64,000 nucleotides of DNA from OLB6 sp964620125 (GTDB taxonomy: Bacteria; Bacteroidota; Ignavibacteria; Kapaibacteriales; Kapaibacteriaceae): positions 1 to 64,000 of the forward strand of contig CAZUGQ010000006.1 of the NCBI GenBank assembly GCA_964620125.1. Reading direction: 5' to 3'. How positions within the stretch are numbered: position 1 is the stretch's first letter; every line of letters begins with the position of its first letter. The notes under the pieces are model-generated. The model saw only the letters and a program-made list of their open reading frames with translations. It was not told the DNA's origin and did not search any database. This document shows positions 19,016 through 27,257 of this stretch, one piece after another. The position numbers were made by a program, and so were the translations under genes.

Positions 19016-20032
19016 TTATCCGTAGGTAATCCGTTCCGCCAGCACAGGTTGCCATAACTCTTCGAGAAGTTCGTGCACGCCACGCCCAGTAACTGAGGAT
19101 ATCAGCCGCGCACCATGACTTCGCACAAAGCTACTCTGTTCCAACTCCTGCAGCTCGTTAGGCTGTAGCACATCCACCCGGCTCAGGACTACTAAGGATG
19201 GTTTGTCCAGCATGCCCTCGGCATACTGGCGTAGCTCATTGCGCAATGTGCTCAGATCGTGCTCTGGATTGGGCGAGCCTGCATCGATCATGAAAACCAG
19301 CACGGCCGTGCGCTCAACATGCCTCAAAAATTGGTGCCCAAGCCCCCTTCCCTGATGGGCTCCTTCGATCAACCCTGGTATGTCTGCCACAGTAAAGGAA
19401 CGGCCTTCACCTAGCCGTACCATCCCAAGATTGGGTACAAGCGTGGTAAACGGATAGTCAGCAATCTTGGGACGTGCGGCGGAAATCACACTGATGAAGG
19501 TGCTCTTCCCAACATTGGGGAAACCAACAAGGCCTACATCAGCCAGCAGCTTCAGCTCAAGATCCACGGTAAGCTCTTCGCCCGGCGTACCCGGCTCGGC
19601 ATATCGGGGAGCTTGGTTTACTGAGGTTGCAAACTCGCTATTGCCACGCCCCCCCCTTCCTCCACGCGCAAGAACGATGCGTTCACCGTCTGTGCGCATG
19701 TCTGCTATCTGCTCACCGGTATCATGATTCCGAATCACTGTACCACAGGGTACACGGATCGTTACGTTGGAACCACTCTTGCCTGTACACCGGCTGCGCC
19801 CACCTTCGGCTCCATGGGCAGCCTTGTATGATCGTTTGTAGGTAAAGTCTAACAAGGTGCCAAGCTGCCGATCGGCAATCACCACTACGTCTCCACCGTC
19901 GCCACCGTTGCCACCGTCGGGTCCCCCTTGGGGTACAAATTTCTCGCGCCGAAAACTGATATGCCCCTTTCCACCATTTCCTGCGGCAACAGTAATGGTG
20001 GCCGTATCAACAAACCCCGAGCCGGTACTCAT
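19016..20032 (-). CDS. obgE: GTPase Obg (CgtA), short form with altered G4 motif
   Basis: Obg is an essential 50S-ribosome-associated GTPase with roles in ribosome assembly and stress response. The glycine-rich Obg domain fills residues 1-160 (Phe-Val-Pro-Gln-Gly-Gly-Pro-Asp-Gly-Gly-Asn-Gly-Gly-Asp-Gly-Gly). The G domain follows with G1 Gly-Phe-Pro-Asn-Val-Gly-Lys-Ser, G3 Asp-Ile-Pro-Gly and G5-like Ser-Ser-Val-Thr. The G4 motif, usually Asn-Lys-x-Asp, reads Ser-Arg-Val-Asp. At 338 residues it stops at the end of the G domain, without the C-terminal extensions of the E. coli and B. subtilis proteins. Its start overlaps the end of the upstream gene by 4 bases. Confidence 0.93.
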   Translation of the reverse strand: MSTGSGFVDTATITVAAGNGGKGHISFRREKFVPQGGPDGGNGGDGGDVVVIADRQLGTLLDFTYKRSYKAAHGAEGGRSRCTGKSGSNVTIRVPCGTVIRNHDTGEQIADMRTDGERIVLARGGRGGRGNSEFATSVNQAPRYAEPGTPGEELTVDLELKLLADVGLVGFPNVGKSTFISVISAARPKIADYPFTTLVPNLGMVRLGEGRSFTVADIPGLIEGAHQGRGLGHQFLRHVERTAVLVFMIDAGSPNPEHDLSTLRNELRQYAEGMLDKPSLVVLSRVDVLQPNELQELEQSSFVRSHGARLISSVTGRGVHELLEELWQPVLAERITYG

Positions 20033-21150
20033 CGGTACACCTGATTCAAGGCATGAGCAAACTCCATTGCTACGGTTCCGTTAGGCTCCACCCCATTGTG
20101 CGCAAACCAAAGATCCAAACGCACGGCTGCCTCCCGCCACGAACCAGCTTCAAGGAGTTCGGCTACTGTTGCGTCCATTCGATCAAGGTCGCTGCTAAAA
20201 AGCCGCTCGAGGAATCGCTTCTGAAGCGAGGCCTCTACCTGACTCTGAAATCGATGCAATCGGTCGGTGCCAGAGTTAGTTGAACGAGGTGTTTCGACTT
20301 CAACGTCCGGATTGGAAGGGGGCTCACCACTCGCGGGAGTGGGAACCTGCGTTTGCTTCTCAATGTCGGCAATAACTCCATCGATCACGTCAATGAGCTT
20401 GGTACGGGTTAGGTACCGCACATCCTCTCTGTACAACAATCGCTCCAAAGCCTGCGAAATGGGGATGGCTCCTTTGTCGTCCAGAAAAATGATCACCGCC
20501 TCGGTTGGTACACTTTCGGGCAGTAGGTCTGGATTGTGCTCTGCAAAGAACTCAAACATGGGATCGAGGAGCCGCACAAAATCATGCTGTGAAAGGTCGA
20601 GGATGGCGTCGTTATCCACCTTCTCAACGATTCGCTCAAACTCGATGATTGACAGAATTTCTAGAGTAGGACTGCCATCGGCACCACGTGCGTTGGCCCA
20701 ACTGCGTATTCCATCGGTGATATACGAATAGTCGTACAGGTATGCCAACCGTAACAACACTTCGTGTAAGGGCTTGGTTGGCTCTCCACGATACACAAAC
20801 CACTTGAGAGTTGTGCGAGGCCTACACAAATAGTTGAGCCGCGTTTTGATAGCAGCGTCGATCGTCGACGTTAGCTCTTCGTGGTCAAACCGTGCCGTTC
20901 GAACGTAAGCTTCGTCGAGTCGGGGGAATAACTCCCGAAATGCAGGGTCGGAAGTGTCAAAGCGCGGATTGGATGATCGTATAGCTCGCTCCTCATGCAC
21001 CCACCACGCTACTTCCGCTCCAAAAAAGGTTCGGTAGGCTGGATGCACGGAGCCATTGGTTTGTATGGCGTGCAAAGAAAGGTAGGGGGTAGAGCTGGCG
21101 AGCTGTTGCCGAAGCGACTTTCGCGCGCGCTCGAGTTCCTTTTCGAACAT
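20029..21150 (-). CDS. Conserved-looking hypothetical protein upstream of obg
   Basis: This 373-residue soluble protein has no signal peptide or membrane segment. The N-terminus is charged and helical (Glu-Lys-Glu-Leu-Glu-Arg-Ala-Arg-Lys). The middle is rich in Leu, Asp and Tyr, and there is a low-complexity Pro/Ser/Thr/Glu linker around residues 265-290 before a helical C-terminal domain. I recognise no family. The stop overlaps the obg start (ATGA), which implies translational coupling. The gene upstream is the putative anti-sigma factor, 43 bases away. A role linked to Obg or the ribosome is a guess from position only. Confidence 0.7.
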   Translation of the reverse strand: MFEKELERARKSLRQQLASSTPYLSLHAIQTNGSVHPAYRTFFGAEVAWWVHEERAIRSSNPRFDTSDPAFRELFPRLDEAYVRTARFDHEELTSTIDAAIKTRLNYLCRPRTTLKWFVYRGEPTKPLHEVLLRLAYLYDYSYITDGIRSWANARGADGSPTLEILSIIEFERIVEKVDNDAILDLSQHDFVRLLDPMFEFFAEHNPDLLPESVPTEAVIIFLDDKGAIPISQALERLLYREDVRYLTRTKLIDVIDGVIADIEKQTQVPTPASGEPPSNPDVEVETPRSTNSGTDRLHRFQSQVEASLQKRFLERLFSSDLDRMDATVAELLEAGSWREAAVRLDLWFAHNGVEPNGTVAMEFAHALNQVYR

Positions 21151-21193
21151 GGGTCCCGAAGCGAATGCTGCAGCAGCAAATTACGCACCGCCG

Positions 21194-21562
21194 TCATTCC
21201 CCGGCGATAATTCCGTCGTGCACCGGCCCGGGATGCTGCGAACTGGACAAGGGGTACCTGGTTTCTTCCTGCACAGCAGCAGGCGGTAGGTGAAGAAGGT
21301 TGGCCGGACGGTTTCGTACATCCGGAACATGGGCAACACGTACCACGGGTTGCCTAAGCCCTAACCACAGGCTCAACACTGCCGCTAGGCCAAGCACAAC
21401 GAAAACAGGTGTCCAGCCCGAAGTAGATGTAGCCCGGGTGATCACTGTACCATCGAAAGTGGCGGGTGCTTCGGCCTGGGGCAGGGTTGCCATCCAGGCA
21501 CGAATAACAACTTGCTCGTCGAAATCGTCAGGCACTGGCGTTGTAGGGAGTTTCGTATTCAT
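21194..21562 (-). CDS. Putative single-pass anti-sigma factor
   Basis: This 122-residue protein has a cytoplasmic N-terminal part of about 50 residues (Asp-Asp-Phe-Asp-Glu-Gln-Val-Val-Ile-Arg-Ala-Trp). One membrane helix follows (Val-Phe-Val-Val-Leu-Gly-Leu-Ala-Ala-Val-Leu-Ser-Leu-Trp-Leu), then a short periplasmic tail. Its start overlaps the stop of the ECF sigma gene by 4 bases, the usual layout for a sigma/anti-sigma pair. No zinc-binding His-x3-Cys-x2-Cys motif is present. The function is therefore inferred from topology and position, not from sequence homology. Confidence 0.6.
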   Translation of the reverse strand: MNTKLPTTPVPDDFDEQVVIRAWMATLPQAEAPATFDGTVITRATSTSGWTPVFVVLGLAAVLSLWLGLRQPVVRVAHVPDVRNRPANLLHLPPAAVQEETRYPLSSSQHPGPVHDGIIAGE

Positions 21563-22164
21563 GGCATTGCACCGTCGTCGTGTCCAAAAACTTCCTGGTA
21601 CAAACCATGCAGATGCGTCTGCAACTGCTGTCTGCCCCGGTTGATGCGACTCTTAACCGTTCCCAGTTCCGTGTTGGTAATCGAGGCGATCTCCTCGTAG
21701 CTCATCTGCTGGATATCACGCATGACTACCATTTCCCGATAGGACGGGGATACGCGCATGAGGGCTTTTTGCACCTCCTGCGAGATCCGTGTGGAGTCCA
21801 CCCGCTCGTCGGGCCGGTACTGTTCGTCCGGTATGTCCCACGTCTCGGCGTCGTCTCCCTTACCGAAAACTGCACTGAGCAGTGAGCCGTGTTTCCGACG
21901 GTAGCGCTTGAGTTCGGACCGTGCAAGATTGGCTGCAATGGTATACAGCCACGTTGAGAACTTTACCTCTCCCTGGAATGTGTGACCGAATCGGTACACA
22001 CGGATGAACGTTTCCTGAGCAACGTCAACGGCATCATCATAATCACCAAGAAACCGATACACAAAGTTCAGGATGGGTTCACGATACCTCTTCATGAGAT
22101 CCTTGAAGGCCCGTTCGTTTCCAGTAAGGAACTGCTGGAGCAGCTGCTCGTCCGTGGTCACCAT
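21559..22164 (-). CDS. ECF-family RNA polymerase sigma factor
   Basis: Region 2 is clear: Asp-Tyr-Asp-Asp-Ala-Val-Asp-Val-Ala-Gln-Glu-Thr-Phe-Ile-Arg-Val-Tyr, then Phe-Ser-Thr-Trp-Leu-Tyr-Thr-Ile-Ala-Ala-Asn. So is the region 4 helix-turn-helix: Tyr-Arg-Glu-Met-Val-Val-Met-Arg-Asp, Ser-Tyr-Glu-Glu-Ile-Ala, Gly-Thr-Val-Lys-Ser-Arg-Ile-Asn-Arg-Gly-Arg. The ATG at 22164 gives 201 residues, normal for an ECF factor; an open frame to 22278 would overlap radA and adds no domain. It is paired with the putative anti-sigma gene downstream. In Bacteroidetes, ECF factors can control surface-protein and T9SS genes, but no target can be assigned here. Confidence 0.92.
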   Translation of the reverse strand: MVTTDEQLLQQFLTGNERAFKDLMKRYREPILNFVYRFLGDYDDAVDVAQETFIRVYRFGHTFQGEVKFSTWLYTIAANLARSELKRYRRKHGSLLSAVFGKGDDAETWDIPDEQYRPDERVDSTRISQEVQKALMRVSPSYREMVVMRDIQQMSYEEIASITNTELGTVKSRINRGRQQLQTHLHGLYQEVFGHDDGAMP

Positions 22165-22204
22165 GGTCTCATTCCTAGCTTGGCGGTGGTTAGACGTGTC
22201 ACGG

Positions 22205-23563
22205 CTAATCGAGTTCCCGTGAGGTGAGTGCCAAGCTAATGGCATCCGGAAGTCTCCGCACAGGAGTTGCTGCCGCAATGGTCTGGTTCTCCCCTGCTGG
22301 TACGACGAGCTTCCCTACCCCTAGGCGCACAGCTTCCTGAACGCGCTGCTCGAGGAAGCCTACTCGTCGGACCTCGCCCGTAAGGCCAAGCTCGCCAACA
22401 AATGCCACCTCGGGTGGCAGTGGCCGGTCGGTGGCACTGGAGGCCACGGCCATGGCTATTCCCAAATCCATTGCGGGGTCCTGGATGGTAAGGCCCCCGG
22501 CTACGTTCACGAACACATCTTGCTGACGGACGGAAATCCCCCCCCTCTTTTCCAGCACTGCCAGTATGAGCTGCAGCCTTCGCCCATCATAGCCGTTGCT
22601 CACGCGCTGTGGAGTGGCATACCCACTTGCAGAAACCAGTGCCTGCACCTCGATAAGCAGTGGCCGCGTGCCTTCCATAACAGCCACCACAGCAGTACCT
22701 GGCTCCTGAGTGTTTCGGTTGGAAAGCAATACCTCGCTTGGGTTGGGAACCTGAGAAAGCCCACCACTGGTCATCTCAAACACACCTATCTCATTGGTGG
22801 ATCCGTAACGGTTCTTGAGTGACCGAACGATGCGGTAGGCATACATGCCATCACCTTCAAACTGCAACACGGTGTCTACGATATGTTCTAACACCTTGGG
22901 TCCGGCAAGGTATCCGTCCTTGGTTACATGTCCAATGAGCACAAGAGGCACACCACTCGTCTTGGCAACCTTTGTAAGCAATGATGCACACTCACGCACC
23001 TGCGCAACAGACCCTGTGGAGCTTTCCAATGCGTCGGTGCTCATGGTTTGGATACTGTCAACAACGGCAACAGCGGGCCGCATGTCCAATATCATGGCGG
23101 CAATGTTCTCTACGATGGTTTCGCTTGCTACGCGCACGTGCTGCACATCAATCGCAAGCCTGTCCGCCCGATGGCGAATCTGATGCAAGCTCTCCTCTCC
23201 CGTTACGTAGAGTGCCGAAGCCCCCTGACGTCCGATGGCTGCACACACCTGCAACGTTAGGGTGCTCTTTCCCATGCCGGGATCTCCACCAAGCAGCACA
23301 ACACCACCACTCACGAGTCCGCCACCCAGTACACGATCGAACTCGCGCAACCCTGTTGGCGTGCGGGCCGCCGTGGCAAGGTCAACGTCGCTCAAGGTAA
23401 CGGCACTTGCTATGGCCGATACATGCCCCTTGGTGCGGGAGGGGGCTTTGGTTTCAGCTTCTTCGATAAGACTTTCCCATGTTCCGCATGCACTGCATCT
23501 CCCCATCCACTTGGGGGAAACATGGCCACAGGCCGAACATCGATACACGGAGCGGGTCTTCAT
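22205..23563 (-). CDS. radA: DNA repair protein RadA (Sms)
   Basis: RadA is a RecA-like branch-migration ATPase in recombinational repair. Domains in order are: an N-terminal C4 zinc finger (Cys-Ser-Ala-Cys, Cys-Ser-Ala-Cys), a RecA core with Walker A Gly-Gly-Asp-Pro-Gly-Met-Gly-Lys-Ser-Thr, and a C-terminal Lon-protease-like domain. The RadA signature is Lys-Asn-Arg-Tyr-Gly, where the usual form is Lys-Asn-Arg-Phe-Gly. The length of 452 residues is standard. It lies upstream of the sigma gene on the same strand and is divergent from the phytoene synthase gene with 31 bases between them. Two AGGGGGCT words lie within it. Confidence 0.95.
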   Translation of the reverse strand: MKTRSVYRCSACGHVSPKWMGRCSACGTWESLIEEAETKAPSRTKGHVSAIASAVTLSDVDLATAARTPTGLREFDRVLGGGLVSGGVVLLGGDPGMGKSTLTLQVCAAIGRQGASALYVTGEESLHQIRHRADRLAIDVQHVRVASETIVENIAAMILDMRPAVAVVDSIQTMSTDALESSTGSVAQVRECASLLTKVAKTSGVPLVLIGHVTKDGYLAGPKVLEHIVDTVLQFEGDGMYAYRIVRSLKNRYGSTNEIGVFEMTSGGLSQVPNPSEVLLSNRNTQEPGTAVVAVMEGTRPLLIEVQALVSASGYATPQRVSNGYDGRRLQLILAVLEKRGGISVRQQDVFVNVAGGLTIQDPAMDLGIAMAVASSATDRPLPPEVAFVGELGLTGEVRRVGFLEQRVQEAVRLGVGKLVVPAGENQTIAAATPVRRLPDAISLALTSRELD

Positions 23564-23594
23564 GCAGGGTTGCCAAAGCTAGTACATTCGCGAT

Positions 23595-24494
23595 GTGAAC
23601 TCAGATCCCATCAGCGTAAAGGAAGCGTATTCGGTTTGCCGATCCGTTACACTTCGCCATGCGAAAACGTTCTATTTCGCATCCAACTTCCTACCACAAG
23701 ACAAGCGCGATGCCTGCTATGCAGTGTATGCGTTCTGCAGGTACGTGGACGACATCGTTGACGTAGCCGTCGAGGAACAAGGTCTAACGGTTGACGATGC
23801 CATACACCTTGTGGAGAGATGGCGATCGGATGTGACATCGTTGTATGAACGGGGTAATGATCAGACAGTATCATCCCGAGAATCCGCCGCTGTGCTCCGT
23901 GCATGGGAAGATGTGTTGGCACGGTACCACATACCTCGGTCGTTACCCGAAACACTCATCGATGGGGTGTTGATGGACACGATGGTTACTCGATTCCAGA
24001 CATTTGATGAGCTGCGCGAGTACTGCTATAAGGTGGCATCGGTTGTAGGACTGATGACAACGGAGATATTCGGCTATTCCAATCCTGCAGCACGCGATCA
24101 TGCTGTTGACCTGGGAATTGCAATGCAGCTTACGAACATCATTCGTGATGTGAAAGAAGATGCAGAGCGTGGACGGATCTACCTGCCTTTGGACGAGTTG
24201 TTTGCACTTCAACTCACGGAAGATGATGTGTTAAAGCAGCGCTGGTCCAGCGCCGTGGCCTCACTGATCCAAGTGTACGTGCAGAAGGCTGATGCGTACT
24301 ACGAGAGTGCCAACCTAGGTATCAGCATGCTGCATCCGAACAGTAGGGTTACTGTGAGACTGATGAGTGCCAACTATCGCAAGATTCTTCGAGTTGTGGA
24401 ACGGATGAACTACAACGTTTTCCTTGGTCGCGCACACACAACCTTTTGGGAGAAGCTTGTGGAAGTACCGCGTGCGCTGTTTGCTCTTCCATGA
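23595..24494 (+). CDS. Phytoene/squalene synthase family protein
   Basis: This enzyme class condenses two prenyl diphosphates head to head, giving phytoene, squalene or a related product. Both Asp-rich Mg-diphosphate motifs are intact: Tyr-Val-Asp-Asp-Ile-Val-Asp near residue 50 and Asn-Ile-Ile-Arg-Asp-Val-Lys-Glu-Asp near residue 178. So are the Ala-Lys-Thr-Phe-Tyr-Phe-Ala-Ser segment and Arg-Ile-Tyr-Leu-Pro. The length (299) fits CrtB or HpnC/HpnD. No other carotenoid or hopanoid gene is nearby, so C40 versus C30 specificity cannot be settled. It is a lone plus-strand gene, divergent from radA and convergent with the next gene. Confidence 0.88.
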   Translation: MNSDPISVKEAYSVCRSVTLRHAKTFYFASNFLPQDKRDACYAVYAFCRYVDDIVDVAVEEQGLTVDDAIHLVERWRSDVTSLYERGNDQTVSSRESAAVLRAWEDVLARYHIPRSLPETLIDGVLMDTMVTRFQTFDELREYCYKVASVVGLMTTEIFGYSNPAARDHAVDLGIAMQLTNIIRDVKEDAERGRIYLPLDELFALQLTEDDVLKQRWSSAVASLIQVYVQKADAYYESANLGISMLHPNSRVTVRLMSANYRKILRVVERMNYNVFLGRAHTTFWEKLVEVPRALFALP

Positions 24495-24541
24495 TGTGAC
24501 CAATGGATCCTTGAGCTGCGCGGATAAAGGCCAAGCAGGCT

Positions 24542-25384
24542 TTAGTAGTGATACCGTACGTCGATTACTCTAAACTGTCCGTACTCCAGATCGCCATCAG
24601 CAAGATTCCACACGAAGTCTACCTCGGTGGGAATCATCACACCTTCATGCTCAGCATAATTCCTGCACACAAGTGTGAAGGTGGTAGGTTCATAGCCACT
24701 CTTGGTGTCGCGGTATTTATGGTTGGTCACGATTCTCTCCACCTGGCCCATGCTGTTCACATGGAACACAGCTTCCACGCGAACGTTGCCGTCCACAATG
24801 ATGGCTCGAGCACGATTGGCATCAACTTCCTCCCATCGTAGAGTTCGTGTAGGCAGCAAGCCGGTTGGAACCCACACCAGTTCACTCAAAAATCTGAACA
24901 ACATGCTAGTGCTGGTTTCAGGTCCTTCGAACTCTTCCAACGTAAGGGCACCGTAGAGTTTGATATGTCCAGACCCTTCTCCATGAAGGTATCCAAGTTT
25001 TGCTGTTCGCCACCAAAATGCATTGTGGCGTAAACGCGCATCCCACACAAATCCCGGCTCCATACCCGAGATAACTTCCGTGGCCACAACATTCATCCAA
25101 GGTCGGTTCTTACCATGGCGGAATCGCGCTTGCTGCTGGAGAACGGCGTAACGGATGTTCGGCTGGCCATCTTTAAGGACGTAATGGAAGTACCGTTGCA
25201 TAGCTACAGGCAGCCGCTCAACCAGGGAAGAAGAGAAATTGGGCAGGCGTTCCTTACCAATGGAGTCCAGCAGACGGCGTGTATACGTGCGCACAAAAAG
25301 TCGAGAGCGGATGGAGCTGGCCATCCACAGCAGAAGTACCGTTCCAAGCGTTGACCCGATAATTACCAGCAGCTTCATCTGCAT
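24542..25384 (-). CDS. Membrane-anchored DUF6544/DUF6920-like protein
   Basis: The ATG at 25384 overlaps the stop of the upstream gene (TAATG), giving 280 residues; the frame runs further upstream inside that gene. An N-terminal transmembrane or signal segment (Leu-Leu-Val-Ile-Ile-Gly-Ser-Thr-Leu-Gly-Thr-Val-Leu-Leu-Leu-Trp) is followed by Val-Ala-Met-Gln-Arg-Tyr-Phe-His-Tyr-Val. A beta-rich domain comes next, with Arg-Trp-Glu-Glu-Val-Asp at its centre and many aromatic residues. The layout resembles the uncharacterised DUF6544/6920 family, which I recall only by overall pattern. Function is unknown. It converges with the phytoene synthase gene. Confidence 0.65.
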   Translation of the reverse strand: MQMKLLVIIGSTLGTVLLLWMASSIRSRLFVRTYTRRLLDSIGKERLPNFSSSLVERLPVAMQRYFHYVLKDGQPNIRYAVLQQQARFRHGKNRPWMNVVATEVISGMEPGFVWDARLRHNAFWWRTAKLGYLHGEGSGHIKLYGALTLEEFEGPETSTSMLFRFLSELVWVPTGLLPTRTLRWEEVDANRARAIIVDGNVRVEAVFHVNSMGQVERIVTNHKYRDTKSGYEPTTFTLVCRNYAEHEGVMIPTEVDFVWNLADGDLEYGQFRVIDVRYHY

Positions 25385-26742
25385 TATCGTCCTTTCTCCC
25401 ACGCCGTAAGCCTGTTCGACCAATTGTTCAGGAGTGGCGTTGCCGCAACCCATAGATACAACAGCGGAATAAGCTTGAAAACACCGCGGCGAAGTGTCTG
25501 CTCAACGATGGCGGCGGAAAACACCGTACCAACCAGTATCAGACCCACCAGAACTGCTAGGATCCAGATAAGCAGAAGCACAGATCCAACTCGGCGAGTT
25601 GCAACTATATTCCATACGAACACTATAGCAAACACCAGAAATGCAGCTCCCCAAAGTCCATGGTCGAAAATGACGTTGCTAAACAAACCACCAGCAACCT
25701 GCAGGAATCTTGCCGCATTGAAGCCTATCAGTTCTCGCGATACGTTTGGCTGAACAGGAAGGTATGTTCGAATGTACAGTCCATTCCATAAGAGGAACAT
25801 TCCAACCGAAGTAAGCCCCGTTGCCAGAAGAAACGAACGCATAGCCCCTTTCCAACTTTCTGCGCGCCATACGGCAACACAACAAACGAGTCCGATACCA
25901 ACAAGCAGGACGGTTTCGGTTCGGGACCAGCATGCGGCAGCAAACATGATCGCTGCGGGCCACCAGGCCGTGGCAGACTTGCGGTCTGCCGAGAGATAAA
26001 GAAGCGTTACGGCCACACAGAAGTATGCAGCATTCAGATAGTCGGTTTGCAGCAAGTAGGTGTACCCCAACATCTCTGGCGTAAGGATGAGCAGCATCCA
26101 CACCACGTTTGCTATGAGTGGATGAACCACGTTGCGCATTGCAGCCCAGAACGTCCACGATGCAAGGATGGCAACAATGCTCACCCACACCTGCCCATAT
26201 GCAAAGCCCATCAGGCGATACATCACCTGATTCAGCATGGCAAATGGTGCATAAAAGGGTTGATTGCTCAGGTGACCGGCCAGTGTGACATCGGAAAACA
26301 CACGATTGGCTATGGTTCCTTCTTCAACGGCATGCCGTGCTACCAGATCGATCCCAGCCATGGCATCGAACGGAGTAACGGGCCAATACCATGCTGCCCA
26401 TACCACATAGTATGCTGTGCTACATGCAAACCCCAGGGTAAGCACATCATACATGCGCAAGGTGAATCGTGGTGATTCGAACATCCATCGGTAGAACGAC
26501 TGGACTCGAGGAAGCCAGACATTTGATATCACTGCGCCTAGCACAGCCGTGGCCAGAAGCATGGTTTCGTTCAGGCCGAAGCGAATAAGGTCTACGCCAA
26601 AGAACAGTACGTTATGGAGGAACATGCCAAGCAGCAGTGCAACCGGAAGCACCATGGACTTAGGCAGCCGCGACTGAGTGCTTGCCAGAATACCCAGTCC
26701 TGCAATCCATTCCAGTAGGAGCACAGCTACAAACGTGGTCAT
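25384..26742 (-). CDS. Polytopic membrane protein, possible glycosyltransferase-like
   Basis: This 452-residue protein has about ten or more hydrophobic helices and a large loop after the third helix (Tyr-Trp-Pro-Val-Thr-Pro-Phe-Asp-Ala-Met-Ala-Gly). That loop plus the later helices recalls GT39/ArnT-like lipid-linked sugar transferases, but no clear catalytic Asp-Glu pair can be assigned. Both ends overlap neighbours: ATGA with the gene upstream and TAATG with the gene downstream. The three genes after atpG therefore seem to be translated together. The actual activity is unknown. Confidence 0.65.
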   Translation of the reverse strand: MTTFVAVLLLEWIAGLGILASTQSRLPKSMVLPVALLLGMFLHNVLFFGVDLIRFGLNETMLLATAVLGAVISNVWLPRVQSFYRWMFESPRFTLRMYDVLTLGFACSTAYYVVWAAWYWPVTPFDAMAGIDLVARHAVEEGTIANRVFSDVTLAGHLSNQPFYAPFAMLNQVMYRLMGFAYGQVWVSIVAILASWTFWAAMRNVVHPLIANVVWMLLILTPEMLGYTYLLQTDYLNAAYFCVAVTLLYLSADRKSATAWWPAAIMFAAACWSRTETVLLVGIGLVCCVAVWRAESWKGAMRSFLLATGLTSVGMFLLWNGLYIRTYLPVQPNVSRELIGFNAARFLQVAGGLFSNVIFDHGLWGAAFLVFAIVFVWNIVATRRVGSVLLLIWILAVLVGLILVGTVFSAAIVEQTLRRGVFKLIPLLYLWVAATPLLNNWSNRLTAWEKGR

Positions 26743-27257
26743 TGCCTACTCCTCAAAGATGCACTGTCTCGCTCGGCAGCCTCATACTCCTTGAGCAAGG
26801 AATCAATGTTCACGGATCCGCCGGGACGGGTAAGTGTGATGTTCGGCGGGTCGAGTGCAATGAATGCATTGGCCTTGTGGCGCCGTGCAGTATCCGTCCA
26901 CGCAACAATCGGTTGAAAGCCAGCCATATAGGTGAAGATGCGCGGATCGGTCCATATCGCCTGAGCCGTCTGGTACCGGCTGGCGTATGCCATAGGCGGC
27001 AGAAGCACAACGTCAGTATCGCGCCGATTGCTGGCAATCCATGTTGGCACGTATGCATTGGCCACATGGCGCATTAGCATGCGTTGCTTCCACGACGTAA
27101 TGGTCATGAAGGAATCTATGCGCTCTGCATAGAAACCGATGCGTTCCTTATGTGAACGGGCGTAGCTGTTAAGCTCTCCCAGTTCGGCGTTATAGAGCAG
27201 CAGCAAGAAGACCAGCAGGATGGCCGACAGGATGAGTGCTCTAACAGTAAAAAACAT
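26739..27257 (-). CDS. Hypothetical protein with one N-terminal membrane helix
   Basis: The 172 residues open with a hydrophobic segment (Ala-Leu-Ile-Leu-Ser-Ala-Ile-Leu-Leu-Val-Phe-Leu-Leu-Leu-Leu-Tyr). The rest is soluble and presumably periplasmic (Val-Val-Leu-Leu-Pro-Pro-Met-Ala-Tyr-Ala, Asp-Pro-Arg-Ile-Phe-Thr-Tyr-Met-Ala-Gly). The stop-start overlap TGATG joins it to atpG, and an ATGA overlap joins it to the polytopic protein downstream. It resembles the soluble partner often found beside membrane glycosyltransferase-like proteins, but I do not recognise a family. Confidence 0.6.
   Translation of the reverse strand: MFFTVRALILSAILLVFLLLLYNAELGELNSYARSHKERIGFYAERIDSFMTITSWKQRMLMRHVANAYVPTWIASNRRDTDVVLLPPMAYASRYQTAQAIWTDPRIFTYMAGFQPIVAWTDTARRHKANAFIALDPPNITLTRPGGSVNIDSLLKEYEAAERDSASLRSRQ

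Noticed and set aside
24495..24541. Possible bidirectional terminator between the phytoene synthase and its convergent neighbour
   Set aside because: The only inverted repeat is short and mismatched and no T-run flanks it.
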